Shown here: in pieces, positions 18,589 through 27,177 of the stretch
Numbering within the stretch: the first letter of the stretch is position 1
Layout of the letters: each line of letters opens with the position of its first letter
Assembly (NCBI RefSeq): GCF_001274935.1
Contig: NZ_LILC01000019.1
Coordinates: 62,001 to 126,000, forward strand
Length of the DNA stretch: 64,000 bases
Direction of reading: 5' to 3'
DNA from: Priestia koreensis
Lineage (GTDB): Bacteria > Bacillota > Bacilli > Bacillales > Bacillaceae_H
The notes under the pieces: model-generated
The model's database searches: none
What the model was told of the DNA's origin: nothing
What the model saw: only the letters and a program-made list of their open reading frames with translations
Made by a program: the position numbers and the translations under genes

Positions 18589-18735
18589 CCCTTTAATAGT
18601 GCGGATCTCCATTACAGATTGCTTCGCTTTCCACGGGGCGGACGCTGAGCTTCCTCGTCGCTTTACTTCCTGCGGGATTTCAGCTGACTCGACCATCCCG
18701 TAGGAGTCTATGCATCTTTCACTACGATCCTTTTG
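18589..18735 (+). repeat. Structured intergenic repeat, copy 4 (most diverged)
   Basis: GGCGAGCGC becomes GGCGGACGC, and GGATCTCAGC becomes GGATTTCAGC, which turns one G-C pair of the inner stem into a G-U pair. It ends about 115 bp before the PhoP-like boxes of pstS. Confidence 0.78.
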
Positions 18736-18851
18736 CGTTTAGGATATGGGAAATTCACTGGTCTGCTTATTTAATTTCACCATGCGAATGGGGTGGGAAA
18801 GGAAGTTGTCTCCAATTTAGTGACCTTTTAACTAATACGATAGATATAGGA

Positions 18852-18905
18852 TTTACAAAACCTTTACACTCCCTTCAAACACAATTAATACTTGGGCTTT
18901 ATTGT
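18852..18905 (+). promoter_or_regulatory. pst promoter: four PhoP-like boxes and -10
   Basis: Hexamers TTTACA (18852), TTTACA (18863), TTCAAA (18874) and TTAATA (18885) start exactly 11 bp apart on the plus strand, followed by a -10 TATTGT at 18900-18905 and no usable -35. This is the architecture of PhoP~P-activated promoters such as B. subtilis pstS. Confidence 0.75.
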
Positions 18906-18961
18906 AGGAAATGTAGAAAGAAACAAAATACAAAGAGATCAAACGTGGGAGGAATTGTTGA

Positions 18962-19870
18962 ATGAAACGCTTTAAAAGTCTTACTCTTCTTGTAGTGCTT
19001 GCACTAACGATGGTAGTTGCAGCAGCATGTGGCAATTCGAATAACGCTTCAGATTCAGACAAGTCAAACGGAAGCGGAGGAAAAGAGTTGTCAGGTTCGT
19101 TAGTAGTTTCTGGTTCTAGTGCGATGCAGCCTTTAGTAGCGGCAGCGGCTGAACAGTTTATGGCGAAGAATCCAAAAGTTAGCATCCAAGTTAACGGTGG
19201 AGGAAGCGGTACAGGTCTTAGTCAGGTTGCTGAAGGTTCTGTACAAATCGGAAACTCTGATGTATTCGCTGAAGAAAAAGAAGGTATCCCAGCTGATAAG
19301 CTAGTTGATCATAAAGTGGCAGTTGTAGGAATGACAGCAGCTGTGAACCCAGAAGTTGGAATTAAAGATATTTCAAAAGAAGACTTAATCAAAGTGTTTA
19401 CAGGTAAAGTAACGAACTGGAAAGAAGTTGGCGGAAAAGACCAAAAGATCGTTCTTGTAAACCGTCCTGATTCTTCAGGTACTCGCGCGGTATTTAATAA
19501 ATTTGCTTTAGATGGTGCTACTCCAGCAGAAGGAATCACAGAAGATTCTTCAAACACAGTTAAAAAGATCGTTGCTGAAACAAAAGGTGCGGTTGGTTAC
19601 TTAGCTCTTTCATACTTCACGGACGACAAAGTAACACCACTTTCAATTGATGGTAAAGAAGCAACAGAAGAAAACGTAAAATCTGGTGAATTCCCAGTTT
19701 GGGCATATGAGCATTCTTACACAAAAGGAGAGCCTAACGAATTAGCGAAAGCATTCCTTGATTACATGATGAATGATGACGAAGTGAAAAAGAACATCAT
19801 TCCGAAACAAGGATACATTTCTGCAGGCGACATGAAAGTAGAACGTGACGCAGAAGGTAACACTAAGTAA
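18962..19870 (+). CDS. pstS: Phosphate-binding lipoprotein PstS
   Basis: Extracytoplasmic phosphate receptor of the Pst ABC importer, tethered as lipoprotein: signal MKRFKSLTLLVVLALTMVV followed by lipobox AAAC with Cys23. Phosphate-binding motifs are visible: SGSSAMQPL, GGSGTGLSQV, the GNSD segment and RPDSSGTRAVF. 302 aa. GGGAGG precedes the ATG. First gene of pstSCAB1B2-phoU; PhoP-like boxes upstream and a 12-bp stem-loop just after the stop. Confidence 0.95.
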   Translation: MKRFKSLTLLVVLALTMVVAAACGNSNNASDSDKSNGSGGKELSGSLVVSGSSAMQPLVAAAAEQFMAKNPKVSIQVNGGGSGTGLSQVAEGSVQIGNSDVFAEEKEGIPADKLVDHKVAVVGMTAAVNPEVGIKDISKEDLIKVFTGKVTNWKEVGGKDQKIVLVNRPDSSGTRAVFNKFALDGATPAEGITEDSSNTVKKIVAETKGAVGYLALSYFTDDKVTPLSIDGKEATEENVKSGEFPVWAYEHSYTKGEPNELAKAFLDYMMNDDEVKKNIIPKQGYISAGDMKVERDAEGNTK

Positions 19871-19893
19871 GAGGATCACAACTAGCTATATTC

Positions 19894-19928
19894 TAGGGTA
19901 AGTGCGTGTCAAACAGGCATTTACCCTA
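19894..19928 (+). other. Stem-loop between pstS and pstC
   Basis: TAGGGTAAGTGC and GCATTTACCCTA form a 12-bp stem (one G-U) with an 11-nt loop. No T-run follows, so it is more likely an mRNA processing or stabilising structure that raises pstS output over the membrane genes than a terminator. Confidence 0.6.
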
Positions 19929-19954
19929 TTATACCGTTATTGGGAGTGTTAAAA

Positions 19955-20878
19955 ATGGAGAGACAGATAAAGTTAACAGCCAGCGAAAGGCTGATTAATT
20001 CAAGTAAAAATAGGCGTTTGGATGAAGTAAGAGGAAAAGTAATTGTAATGATTTGTGCAGCGATTATGATTATCGCAACGCTTGCGATTACGATTTTCTT
20101 AGTAACAAAGGGTTTACAAGCATTTGTTAAAAATGATGTAAGTCTAATTGAGTTCTTAACCAGTACGAATTGGAATCCTAGTGGAGATTCCCCTGAATAT
20201 GGTACAGTTCCGTTTATTCTAGGATCATTTGCTGTTACCGTATTAGCTGCATTAATTGCCGCACCGTTAGGAATAGGTGGAGCTATTTTCATGACAGAAA
20301 TCGCACCTTCATGGGGACGAAAAGTATTACAGCCTGTCATTGAATTATTAGTTGGTATTCCATCTGTTGTTTATGGATTCATAGGGCTTACAGTGTTAGT
20401 GCCATTTGTTCGTGAACATTTTGGAGGACTAGGTTTTAGTTTATTATCCGGTATGATCGTCCTTGCAGTAATGATCTTACCGACGGTTACAACCATTGCA
20501 ACAGACGCAATGAGCGCATTGCCAAACAGCTTACGTGAAGGTTCGTATGCTCTCGGTGCAACACGCTGGCAGACGATTCGTAAAGTATTAATTCCAGCTG
20601 CGCTTCCATCATTACTAACAGCTGTCGTGTTAGGGATGGCTCGTGCATTTGGTGAAGCGTTAGCGGTTCAAATGGTTATTGGTAATACGCGTAATTTATT
20701 TAGCAGTATTTTAGATCCATCAGCTACGTTAACAACGATTATTACGCTGAACATGGGGCATACGACGTTCGGAAGCTTAGAAAACAACGTACTATGGTCA
20801 ATGGGCTTAATCTTACTAGTGATGTCTTTCATTTTCATCATGATTATCCGTTACCTATCTGCTAGGAGGAAGTTTTAA
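19955..20878 (+). CDS. pstC: Phosphate ABC transporter permease PstC
   Basis: One of two membrane permeases of the Pst importer. 307 aa, six main helices, with the ABC-permease EAA loop read near residues 195-215 (REGSYALGATRWQTIRKV). ATG 19955 is chosen for GGGAGTG seven nt upstream; an in-frame TTG 15 nt earlier is less likely. The stop overlaps the pstA start. Confidence 0.93.
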   Translation: MERQIKLTASERLINSSKNRRLDEVRGKVIVMICAAIMIIATLAITIFLVTKGLQAFVKNDVSLIEFLTSTNWNPSGDSPEYGTVPFILGSFAVTVLAALIAAPLGIGGAIFMTEIAPSWGRKVLQPVIELLVGIPSVVYGFIGLTVLVPFVREHFGGLGFSLLSGMIVLAVMILPTVTTIATDAMSALPNSLREGSYALGATRWQTIRKVLIPAALPSLLTAVVLGMARAFGEALAVQMVIGNTRNLFSSILDPSATLTTIITLNMGHTTFGSLENNVLWSMGLILLVMSFIFIMIIRYLSARRKF

Positions 20879-21765
20879 TGAATAGTAGAACAGCTGATAA
20901 AATTGCAACGGGCGTGTTCTCATTAATTGCCTTTATTATCGTTGCGATTCTCGTTGGATTATTTTCATACATTTTGGTAAACGGTGTGAGTCATATTTCT
21001 GGAAACTTTTTAACGACTCCATCGAGTAATATTATGGCGGGTGCTGGTATCCGCGATCAGTTATTTAACTCCTTTTATATTTTAATTATTACGATGCTTA
21101 TTACGGTACCGCTCGGAGTAGGCGGGGGCATCTACATGGCTGAATACGCAAAACCAGGAAAAGTAACAAACTTTATTCGTACGTGTATTGAAGTGTTAGC
21201 TTCTCTTCCTTCAATCGTGATCGGGATGTTCGGTTTACTTATGTTCGTTAACCTTACAGGTTGGGGATATAGCATCATCGGTGGTGCACTTGCGCTAACG
21301 GTATTCAATATTCCTGTTATGGTTCGTGTAAGTGAAGATGCAATTCGCTCTGTTCCGAAAGAACAAAAAGAAGCAAGTTTGGCACTAGGTATCACGCACT
21401 GGCATACAATTAAGACCGTTATCTTACCAAGTGCATTTCCAATTATTTTAACAGGGGCCATTTTAGCTTCGGGACGTGTATTTGGGGAAGCGGCGGCATT
21501 ATTATTTACAGCAGGACAAACCACACCAATTTTAAATTATGCCGACTGGAATCCGTTCTCTGCAACGTCACCGCTTAACCTTTTCCGACCAGCAGAAACG
21601 TTAGCAGTTCATATCTGGGCCGTTAACACACAGGGCTTAATTCCTGACGTAAAAGAAGTTGCAAACGGTGCTTCGGCTGTACTTGTATTATCAGTACTAA
21701 TTTTCAATTTAGGAGCTCGATTTATCGGTAGCTTTATTCATAAAAAAATAACGGCATCAAAATAA
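20878..21765 (+). CDS. pstA: Phosphate ABC transporter permease PstA
   Basis: Second Pst permease, 295 aa, six helices, EAA loop near KEASLALGITHWHTIK. Start ATG shares its A with the pstC stop (TAATG), so translation is coupled; AGGAGG lies upstream inside pstC. Confidence 0.93.
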   Translation: MNSRTADKIATGVFSLIAFIIVAILVGLFSYILVNGVSHISGNFLTTPSSNIMAGAGIRDQLFNSFYILIITMLITVPLGVGGGIYMAEYAKPGKVTNFIRTCIEVLASLPSIVIGMFGLLMFVNLTGWGYSIIGGALALTVFNIPVMVRVSEDAIRSVPKEQKEASLALGITHWHTIKTVILPSAFPIILTGAILASGRVFGEAAALLFTAGQTTPILNYADWNPFSATSPLNLFRPAETLAVHIWAVNTQGLIPDVKEVANGASAVLVLSVLIFNLGARFIGSFIHKKITASK

Positions 21766-21845
21766 TTAACAGATAGGTGGTTCTGTCAATGGGAAAAATG
21801 GTAGCGGAATTGGAACGAAACACAGTTCTTGATGGAGGTGCAGAA

Positions 21846-22613
21846 ATGGTGAACGCACAGCCACACATTTTAAAAATTCGTGATTTGAGCATTTATTATG
21901 GTGAAAAGCGCGCGGTTAATTCCATTTCATTTGATATCCATCAGCATGCGGTAACAGCTTTAATCGGTCCATCTGGATGCGGAAAGTCGACGTTTTTACG
22001 AAGCATTAATCGCATGAACGATTTAATCCCAGGAGCACGTGCAGAGGGAGAAATCATGTATGAGGATTTAAATATCCTACGCGGAGATGTAAATCTAGTT
22101 GAGCTTCGAAAAGAAATTGGGATGGTGTTTCAAAAGCCAAATCCATTCCCTAAGTCCATTTATAACAACATCACTCACGCGTTAAAATTTGCGGGCACGA
22201 AGCGAAAAGGCGACCTAGATCAGCTTGTGGAAGAAAGCTTACGAAAAGCAGCGCTATGGGATGAAGTCAAAGACCGTCTTCACGATTCGGCTCTTTCTCT
22301 CTCTGGTGGACAGCAGCAGCGTCTTTGTATCGCCAGAACGCTTGCAATGAAGCCAACGGTTTTATTATTGGATGAACCAGCATCAGCGCTCGATCCTATT
22401 TCTAACGCAAAGATTGAAGAGCTGATGCTCGATCTAAAGAAAGAGTATTCCATTATTATCGTGACGCACAACATGCAGCAGGCTTCTCGTATTTCAGATA
22501 AAACGGCCTTTTTCTTGAACGGAGATCTAGTAGAGTATGATGCGACAGAAACAATTTTTACACGTCCATCTCAAAAGCAAACAGAAGATTATATTTCTGG
22601 AAGATTCGGTTAA
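21846..22613 (+). CDS. pstB: Phosphate ABC transporter ATP-binding protein PstB, copy 1
   Basis: ATPase of the Pst importer. Walker [10 protein letters not shown], signature LSGGQQQR, Walker [12 protein letters not shown], switch THNM. ATG 21846 is preferred for the strong GGAGGTG five nt upstream (255 aa); an ATG at 21789 with a weaker GGTGG would add 19 residues. It corresponds to B. subtilis PstBA and lies directly before its paralogue. The Walker B ends in DEPASALD, where copy 2 has DEPTSALD. Confidence 0.92.
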   Translation: MVNAQPHILKIRDLSIYYGEKRAVNSISFDIHQHAVTALIGPSGCGKSTFLRSINRMNDLIPGARAEGEIMYEDLNILRGDVNLVELRKEIGMVFQKPNPFPKSIYNNITHALKFAGTKRKGDLDQLVEESLRKAALWDEVKDRLHDSALSLSGGQQQRLCIARTLAMKPTVLLLDEPASALDPISNAKIEELMLDLKKEYSIIIVTHNMQQASRISDKTAFFLNGDLVEYDATETIFTRPSQKQTEDYISGRFG

Positions 22614-22625
22614 GGAGGCGTTTAT

Positions 22626-23411
22626 ATGATTGAGACTTTAACAAAGCCGGCTACGAAATCGGCAGCCTTTGAAATGAAGGATTTAAATTTATGGTATGGA
22701 ACAAATCATGCCTTAAAGAACATTAGCTTTTCGATTTATCGAAACGAAATTACGGCGATTATCGGTCCTTCTGGATGCGGGAAATCAACGTTTATTAAAA
22801 CATTAAATCTAATGATTAACACAAATCCTAGCGTGAAAATGTCCGGTGAAATTAATTACGACGGAATGAATATTTTGGATTCGAAAGTGGATCTTGTGGA
22901 TTTACGTAAAAACGTCGGAATGGTGTTCCAAAAAGGAAATCCATTCCCACAGTCGATCTATAACAACGTTGCGTACGGGCCGCGAATTCACGGGATTAAA
23001 AAGAAAAAAGAGCTTGATGAGTTAGTCGAAAAAAGCTTAAAGGACGTAGCACTTTGGGATGAGGTTAAGGATCGCTTAGATGCTCCTGCTCTAGGGCTGT
23101 CTGGTGGACAGCAGCAGCGCTTGTGTATTGCGCGTGCCCTTGCTACAAAACCAGATGTACTGTTAATGGATGAGCCTACGTCTGCGCTAGACCCTATCTC
23201 AACGATTAAGATTGAAGAGCTTGTGCTTGAGTTGAAGAAAAAGTACACGATCGTGATGGTGACACACAACATGCAGCAGGCTGCTCGTGTGTCAGATAAA
23301 ACAGCCTTTTTCTTAATGGGTGAGCTCATTGAAATTGATGCAACCGATAAAATTTTCTCAAATCCTGAGAAAAAACAAACAGAAGATTATATTACCGGAC
23401 GATTTGGATAA
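22626..23411 (+). CDS. pstB: Phosphate ABC transporter ATP-binding protein PstB, copy 2
   Basis: Paralogue of the preceding gene (PstBB type), 261 aa, with [28 protein letters not shown] and VTHNM. AAGGAGG lies 8 nt before ATG. Both copies keep all ATPase motifs, so a PstB1-PstB2 heterodimer is possible; this is inference from the tandem arrangement seen in Bacillus. Confidence 0.92.
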   Translation: MIETLTKPATKSAAFEMKDLNLWYGTNHALKNISFSIYRNEITAIIGPSGCGKSTFIKTLNLMINTNPSVKMSGEINYDGMNILDSKVDLVDLRKNVGMVFQKGNPFPQSIYNNVAYGPRIHGIKKKKELDELVEKSLKDVALWDEVKDRLDAPALGLSGGQQQRLCIARALATKPDVLLMDEPTSALDPISTIKIEELVLELKKKYTIVMVTHNMQQAARVSDKTAFFLMGELIEIDATDKIFSNPEKKQTEDYITGRFG

Positions 23412-23476
23412 GTCATTCAACACAGCTATAACTATCGTTTTATAGATTTGTAAATCATCTCAGGGAGTGGAGAGCA

Positions 23477-24136
23477 ATGAACGTTCGTAAAAGTTTTGAT
23501 TTGGAGCTTAAACAATTAAGAGATCAACTACTAAACATGGCAGAGCTCGCACAAAAAGCATTAGACAAAGCCATTTACAGCCTTCAGCATCAAGATTTAC
23601 AAAAAGCAAAGCAAGTACTCGATGAAGATAACGTTATTAACCAGATGGAATTAGATATTAATAATAAAGCGATTGCTGTTATGGCGAAGCAGGCGCCGGT
23701 AGCTTCTGATCTACGACGCATTGTCGTAGCGATTAAAATTTCATCGGACGTAGAGCGAATTGGCGACTTAGCGGTGAACATTGCAAAGTCAACGCTTCGT
23801 ATTGGAGATCAGCCTCTTATTAAGCCGATTGAAGACATTCCAAAAATGATGCAATTTGTTCAGCAGATGTTATTAGATGCCGTTACAGCGTTTTATTCAG
23901 AAGACGTCAACTTCTCGAAAGAAATCGCCGCAAAAGATGATACGGTTGATGAGATGTATGGAAAGATTATTACGGAACTTATGGAGCTAATGGCGATCCG
24001 TACGTCAGACGTAAAGCAAATTACGGAGCTTTCGTTCATTTGCCGAAACATTGAACGCGTCGGTGATCATATTACAAACATCAGCGAAAACATTATTTAT
24101 TTAGTGACTGGCCATTTATACGATCTTAATCATTGA
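23477..24136 (+). CDS. phoU: Phosphate signalling protein PhoU
   Basis: Two three-helix-bundle repeats (about 1-105 and 115-219), each carrying a metal-binding motif: E-x3-D as in DVERIGDLAVNIAKS (first) and NIERVGDHITNISENI (second). Links Pst activity to PhoR-PhoP signalling in bacteria that have it and affects persister formation in some. 219 aa. GGAGTGGAG upstream. Last gene of the pst operon; terminator at 24141-24172. Confidence 0.92.
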   Translation: MNVRKSFDLELKQLRDQLLNMAELAQKALDKAIYSLQHQDLQKAKQVLDEDNVINQMELDINNKAIAVMAKQAPVASDLRRIVVAIKISSDVERIGDLAVNIAKSTLRIGDQPLIKPIEDIPKMMQFVQQMLLDAVTAFYSEDVNFSKEIAAKDDTVDEMYGKIITELMELMAIRTSDVKQITELSFICRNIERVGDHITNISENIIYLVTGHLYDLNH

Positions 24137-24140
24137 GTAG

Positions 24141-24172
24141 CAAAAAAAGCCCAAGTAAACGGGCTTTTTTTT
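24141..24172 (+). terminator. Terminator after phoU
   Basis: AAGCCC and GGGCTT arms with an 8-nt loop, preceded by A7 and followed by T8. Confidence 0.85.
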
Positions 24173-24183
24173 ATGGATTGAAA

Positions 24184-24238
24184 TGTTAAGGAATGTAAAA
24201 ATATTGTTAAAAGTTGGTTAATACCCGCCTTTTATAGG
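24184..24238 (+). promoter_or_regulatory. PhoP-like box array (minus-strand hexamers) and promoter of the chemoreceptor gene
   Basis: TGTTAA (24184), TGTAAA (24194), TGTTAA (24205) and GGTTAA (24216) are the complements of TTAACA, TTTACA, TTAACA and TTAACC, spaced 10, 11 and 11 bp. A TATAGG at 24233-24238 could be the -10. A weak sigma-D-like match overlaps: TAAA (24208), 15 bp, GCCTTTTA (24227-24234), with only four of eight -10 positions kept. Confidence 0.55.
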
Positions 24239-24294
24239 TCAAATGAATTACTCTAGAAGAGGTAATTAGATCTATAAATAGCGGGGGAAAGCAT

Positions 24295-26058
24295 ATGTGG
24301 AAAGGAACAAAAAGAATAAGAGAGCGTTCATTAAAGAAACTCTCTGCATTTCCAGGGAAACAACAGTGGGCCAATTTGAACGTTAGTAAAAAAATTGGAT
24401 TGGTGTTTGGAATTATATTTGTTTTCATTGCTATTACGACTTTAGTAGTTGGGGTGGCACTAAGAAGCATTGCAGGTGAGACAGAGGTTATTAACGAAAA
24501 AAGCAAACGGGCGGTTGTAATTACAGAAATGGGCTCGTTAATACGAGCAAAGGATATCCGTATTGCAGACTATATCACTTTTTTAAAAGAAGATGATTTG
24601 AAGGGATATCGAACTGCTCGAAATGAGCTCAATGAACTGCTACATAAAGTAACGATCGAAACGTCTAGTACGAAACAGAAGGAATGGTTAAACAGAATTA
24701 AGGATAACAATGAGAAGATTGATGATACGTTCATTTCGACTGTGGCGCCTGCTGTTGTACGAATGGATACAGCCATTTATACGTCAGCTAGGAAAGATAT
24801 TTCAAGTCTGCGTGATCAGAACGTGGAAACTCTTGCGGAATTACGTAAGGAAGCGTTGAAGGAAAGTGAACATGCCTACACAACCTCTGCTAAGCTTCAG
24901 AACTACGTGATGCTTGCGTTGATTTTGTCTGTCGTGATCATTCTGCTTGTAAGCATTCTGATTGTGACGTTTTTTACAAGCGTCATTCGTCACCAGCTAA
25001 ATAACGTTGTGTATACGTCTGAACAAATTGCGAGCGGAAATTTAGCTGTTCCGCAGCGTATTTATGAGTCGAATGACGAGATCGGTCGTTTAACAAAGAC
25101 CGTTCAGCGCATGACAGATCATTTGCGAGAAACGGTTACGCATCTATTTTCCGTGTCAGACGAGCTTCGAGGACAAAGTAGGGGCTTACTACATTCAGCT
25201 GAAGCAGTGCGAAGCAAAAGTGAAGATATTTCAGGAGCTGTTCAAGAACTGGCAAGTAATGCAACGGTTCAAGCTGATCACGCCACGGTGATTAATGAAA
25301 CGATTGAAGCATTTTCTGAGGACGTTCATGAGGTTGCCGTATCAGGAAAATTTTTAGAGAAGTCATCACAGCACGTTAAAGAATTAACATACATAGGAAG
25401 CCGTTCGATGAACTATTCAATGAATAAAATGAAGCAAATTAATGAAGTCGTCATGCAATCCTATGAAAAAGTGCAGGATTTGCAACAGCAATCAGAGGAA
25501 ATTTCAAAGCTAGTGGCCATTGTGAAAGATATTGCCGCTCAGACCCATCTTCTCGCATTAAATGCAACCATTGAAGCCGCACGAGCGGGGGAATTTGGGA
25601 AGGGATTTGCAGTCGTAGCAAATGAGGTCAGAAAGCTTTCCTCTCAAGTGAATCATGCGGTCCGCGATATTACCGCTATGACGGCAACCATTCAGTCCGT
25701 CTCACGTGATACGATGCAATCATTGCAACACGGATACACGCAAGTAGAAGAAGGAAGCACTCAAATGGCCGAAACGAATCAGAAGTTTTTTCATATTGAG
25801 GAAGAGGTAGAAAATATGACGAATCGTATTGTTCATATTTCTACAGCGCTACAGGGACTTAACGAGAAGGGAAGTCTTGTTCGAGATTCATTTCAGGAAG
25901 TGGCGGCTACTTCTCAAGACTTTACGTCAGGCACGATGTATTTTTCAGCGTCGATTCAAGAGCAAGATCAAGAAATTGAACATATGTTGACACGTATCAC
26001 ACAGCTCGGAAATCATGCCGAGCATTTGACACAGAGCGTGCAGCGTTTTACGATTTAA
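24295..26058 (+). CDS. Methyl-accepting chemotaxis protein with four-helix-bundle-type sensor
   Basis: Transmembrane chemoreceptor, 587 aa. TM1 about 38-60, extracellular helical region about 60-200 (length and pattern fit a 4HB_MCP sensor), TM2 about 203-226, HAMP about 228-280, then the cytoplasmic coiled-coil with the conserved hairpin tip ([20 protein letters not shown] near 420). The signalling tip would bind CheA/CheW; Gln/Glu pairs for methylation flank it. Ligand unknown. Its place next to pst-phoU and the PhoP-like boxes suggest a role in phosphate-starvation taxis. The start uses GGGGGAAAG upstream. Confidence 0.9.
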   Translation: MWKGTKRIRERSLKKLSAFPGKQQWANLNVSKKIGLVFGIIFVFIAITTLVVGVALRSIAGETEVINEKSKRAVVITEMGSLIRAKDIRIADYITFLKEDDLKGYRTARNELNELLHKVTIETSSTKQKEWLNRIKDNNEKIDDTFISTVAPAVVRMDTAIYTSARKDISSLRDQNVETLAELRKEALKESEHAYTTSAKLQNYVMLALILSVVIILLVSILIVTFFTSVIRHQLNNVVYTSEQIASGNLAVPQRIYESNDEIGRLTKTVQRMTDHLRETVTHLFSVSDELRGQSRGLLHSAEAVRSKSEDISGAVQELASNATVQADHATVINETIEAFSEDVHEVAVSGKFLEKSSQHVKELTYIGSRSMNYSMNKMKQINEVVMQSYEKVQDLQQQSEEISKLVAIVKDIAAQTHLLALNATIEAARAGEFGKGFAVVANEVRKLSSQVNHAVRDITAMTATIQSVSRDTMQSLQHGYTQVEEGSTQMAETNQKFFHIEEEVENMTNRIVHISTALQGLNEKGSLVRDSFQEVAATSQDFTSGTMYFSASIQEQDQEIEHMLTRITQLGNHAEHLTQSVQRFTI

Positions 26059-26065
26059 CACAAAG

Positions 26066-26093
26066 AAGGAGGCGCTTTAAGCGGCCTCCTTTT
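26066..26093. terminator. Bidirectional terminator between the chemoreceptor gene and the yqzC-like gene
   Basis: AAGGAGG and CCTCCTT arms with inner GCTTTAAGC palindrome, then TTTT. The right arm abuts the yqzC-like stop codon. Confidence 0.75.
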
Positions 26094-26547
26094 ATTGCGT
26101 AATGATGTTACTAATTTCGACGATACTCATGCCTTGTTTAATTTCGTAAGTACCGATTTGAATCTTTTGATTGAGCTGATGATCTGTTAAGTATTGAATA
26201 AAGTCACGCGTATTTTTAATTACACCTTGCTTTTGGAGCGCGTTCGCAACATCGCTGCTCGTAGTACCTGCTGAAACAGTGATGGTTACGTTCGAAGGTG
26301 GCACTGGCTGAGACAAAACCGGTTTGTCCGGTTTCTGTTCACTCTGTGGCTGTGCCCATTCCTGCTTAGACACGATTTTGTACCCTTTTTCCTCTAGAAA
26401 ACTCTTTGCGCTTTTTTCAGTCAGTTTCGGAATCCGTTCCTGCGGCTTGGCAATGGTTTGTTCCATCGATGTGTAATAGACAATTCCAATAATACAGGTG
26501 GCAAGCAGCAGTCCAAAGGAAAAGGATCGAATAGTAGATGCAGTCAT
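26092..26547 (-). CDS. Membrane-anchored YceG/MltG-like N-domain protein (YqzC-like)
   Basis: 151 aa. One N-terminal membrane anchor (about 8-26), a Pro/Gln-rich linker, then a module of about 60 residues (VTITVSAGTTSSDVANALQK onwards) that matches the LysM-like N-domain of MltG (YceG) lytic transglycosylases; the catalytic domain is missing. Possibly a cell-wall binding protein. Its start overlaps the neighbouring gene by 4 nt, so both are one transcript. The name YqzC rests on synteny from memory. Confidence 0.65.
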   Translation of the reverse strand: MTASTIRSFSFGLLLATCIIGIVYYTSMEQTIAKPQERIPKLTEKSAKSFLEEKGYKIVSKQEWAQPQSEQKPDKPVLSQPVPPSNVTITVSAGTTSSDVANALQKQGVIKNTRDFIQYLTDHQLNQKIQIGTYEIKQGMSIVEISNIITQ

Positions 26548-26918
26548 TCCGTACGACCTCGCTTGTATTTTTCTACCGTAACTAAAATATCTTGGATGGA
26601 TAAAGACAATGTAGTGGCAATTTCACTAGGAGATACTCCGTTTTGAATCAGTTCTACAATTTGTTTTTGAACGAGTGGATGTTCGACCGCTTTAGGATGT
26701 TCCTTTTTTACTGTAGCAACAGGAATCGGGGAGTGGTCCATCAGTAGCTCTTCTTGGAGAAGCCCAATTTTTTTATTTACCTGATATTGGTCCTGCATCA
26801 TTGTGATCGAAAGCGTTTCGACCTGATTCTCTAATGTCTTCAGACGATCCTTTTTGAGGAAGGACAAAAGGTAAAGCAGAATACTAGTCACGATTAAAAT
26901 AATAAATACGAGTTTCAT
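26544..26918 (-). CDS. Small membrane protein with coiled coil and HTH-like tail (YqzD-like)
   Basis: 124 aa. Residues 2-22 are a membrane helix, about 25-60 a charged coiled-coil, and the C-terminal VSPSEIATTLSLSIQDILVTV has the pattern of a resolvase-type helix-turn-helix. GAGGTGATT precedes the ATG. Overlaps the YceG-like gene. Function unknown. Confidence 0.65.
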   Translation of the reverse strand: MKLVFIILIVTSILLYLLSFLKKDRLKTLENQVETLSITMMQDQYQVNKKIGLLQEELLMDHSPIPVATVKKEHPKAVEHPLVQKQIVELIQNGVSPSEIATTLSLSIQDILVTVEKYKRGRTE

Positions 26919-27177
26919 TGAATCACCTCAAATATCAATAAGATGTTTTGTAATTGCATGACGAGTTTCTCATTATTTAATAATTGGAATGATTTCCTGC
27001 TTTATCTTATCATGTAAATTTTAAAAGTTATAGAGTTTTTCCACGAATGGTGAAGCAAAATCTGTGCTAAATCGACAAAATGCGTTTATTGTAGGCAGTT
27101 TTTGATGATGGTAAGATAGAAATAAGAAATTAAAATAAACAGGCGTAACCGTTTTGAAAAGAGGCAGGGGACCAGTT

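Larger units (their letters stand above)
17827..18851. other. 1-kb gene-free region between pbpA and pstS, mostly tandem repeats
   Basis: No coding region of useful size is seen on either strand. Four copies of a GC-rich unit of about 145 bp (17936-18079, 18153-18297, 18365-18507, 18589-18735) alternate with AT-richer spacers. Spacers 1 and 2 and the tail after copy 4 also share sequence (a GGAATAGGG start and TGATTATGTGA-like motifs), so the true tandem unit is about 212-224 bp. Before copy 1 there are about 100 bp of plain sequence. Confidence 0.85.

Noticed and set aside
17936..18735. CRISPR array between pbpA and pstS
   Set aside because: Units are about 145 bp with unequal spacers that are themselves related; CRISPR repeats are 23-47 bp with unrelated spacers, and no cas genes are near.
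17827..18851. Insertion sequence or remnant at the repeat region
   Set aside because: No transposase frame, no terminal inverted repeats and no target duplication.
24208..24234. Sigma-D promoter of the MCP gene
   Set aside because: TAAA-15-GCCTTTTA matches only partly; kept as a weak alternative within the PhoP-like region but not called on its own.
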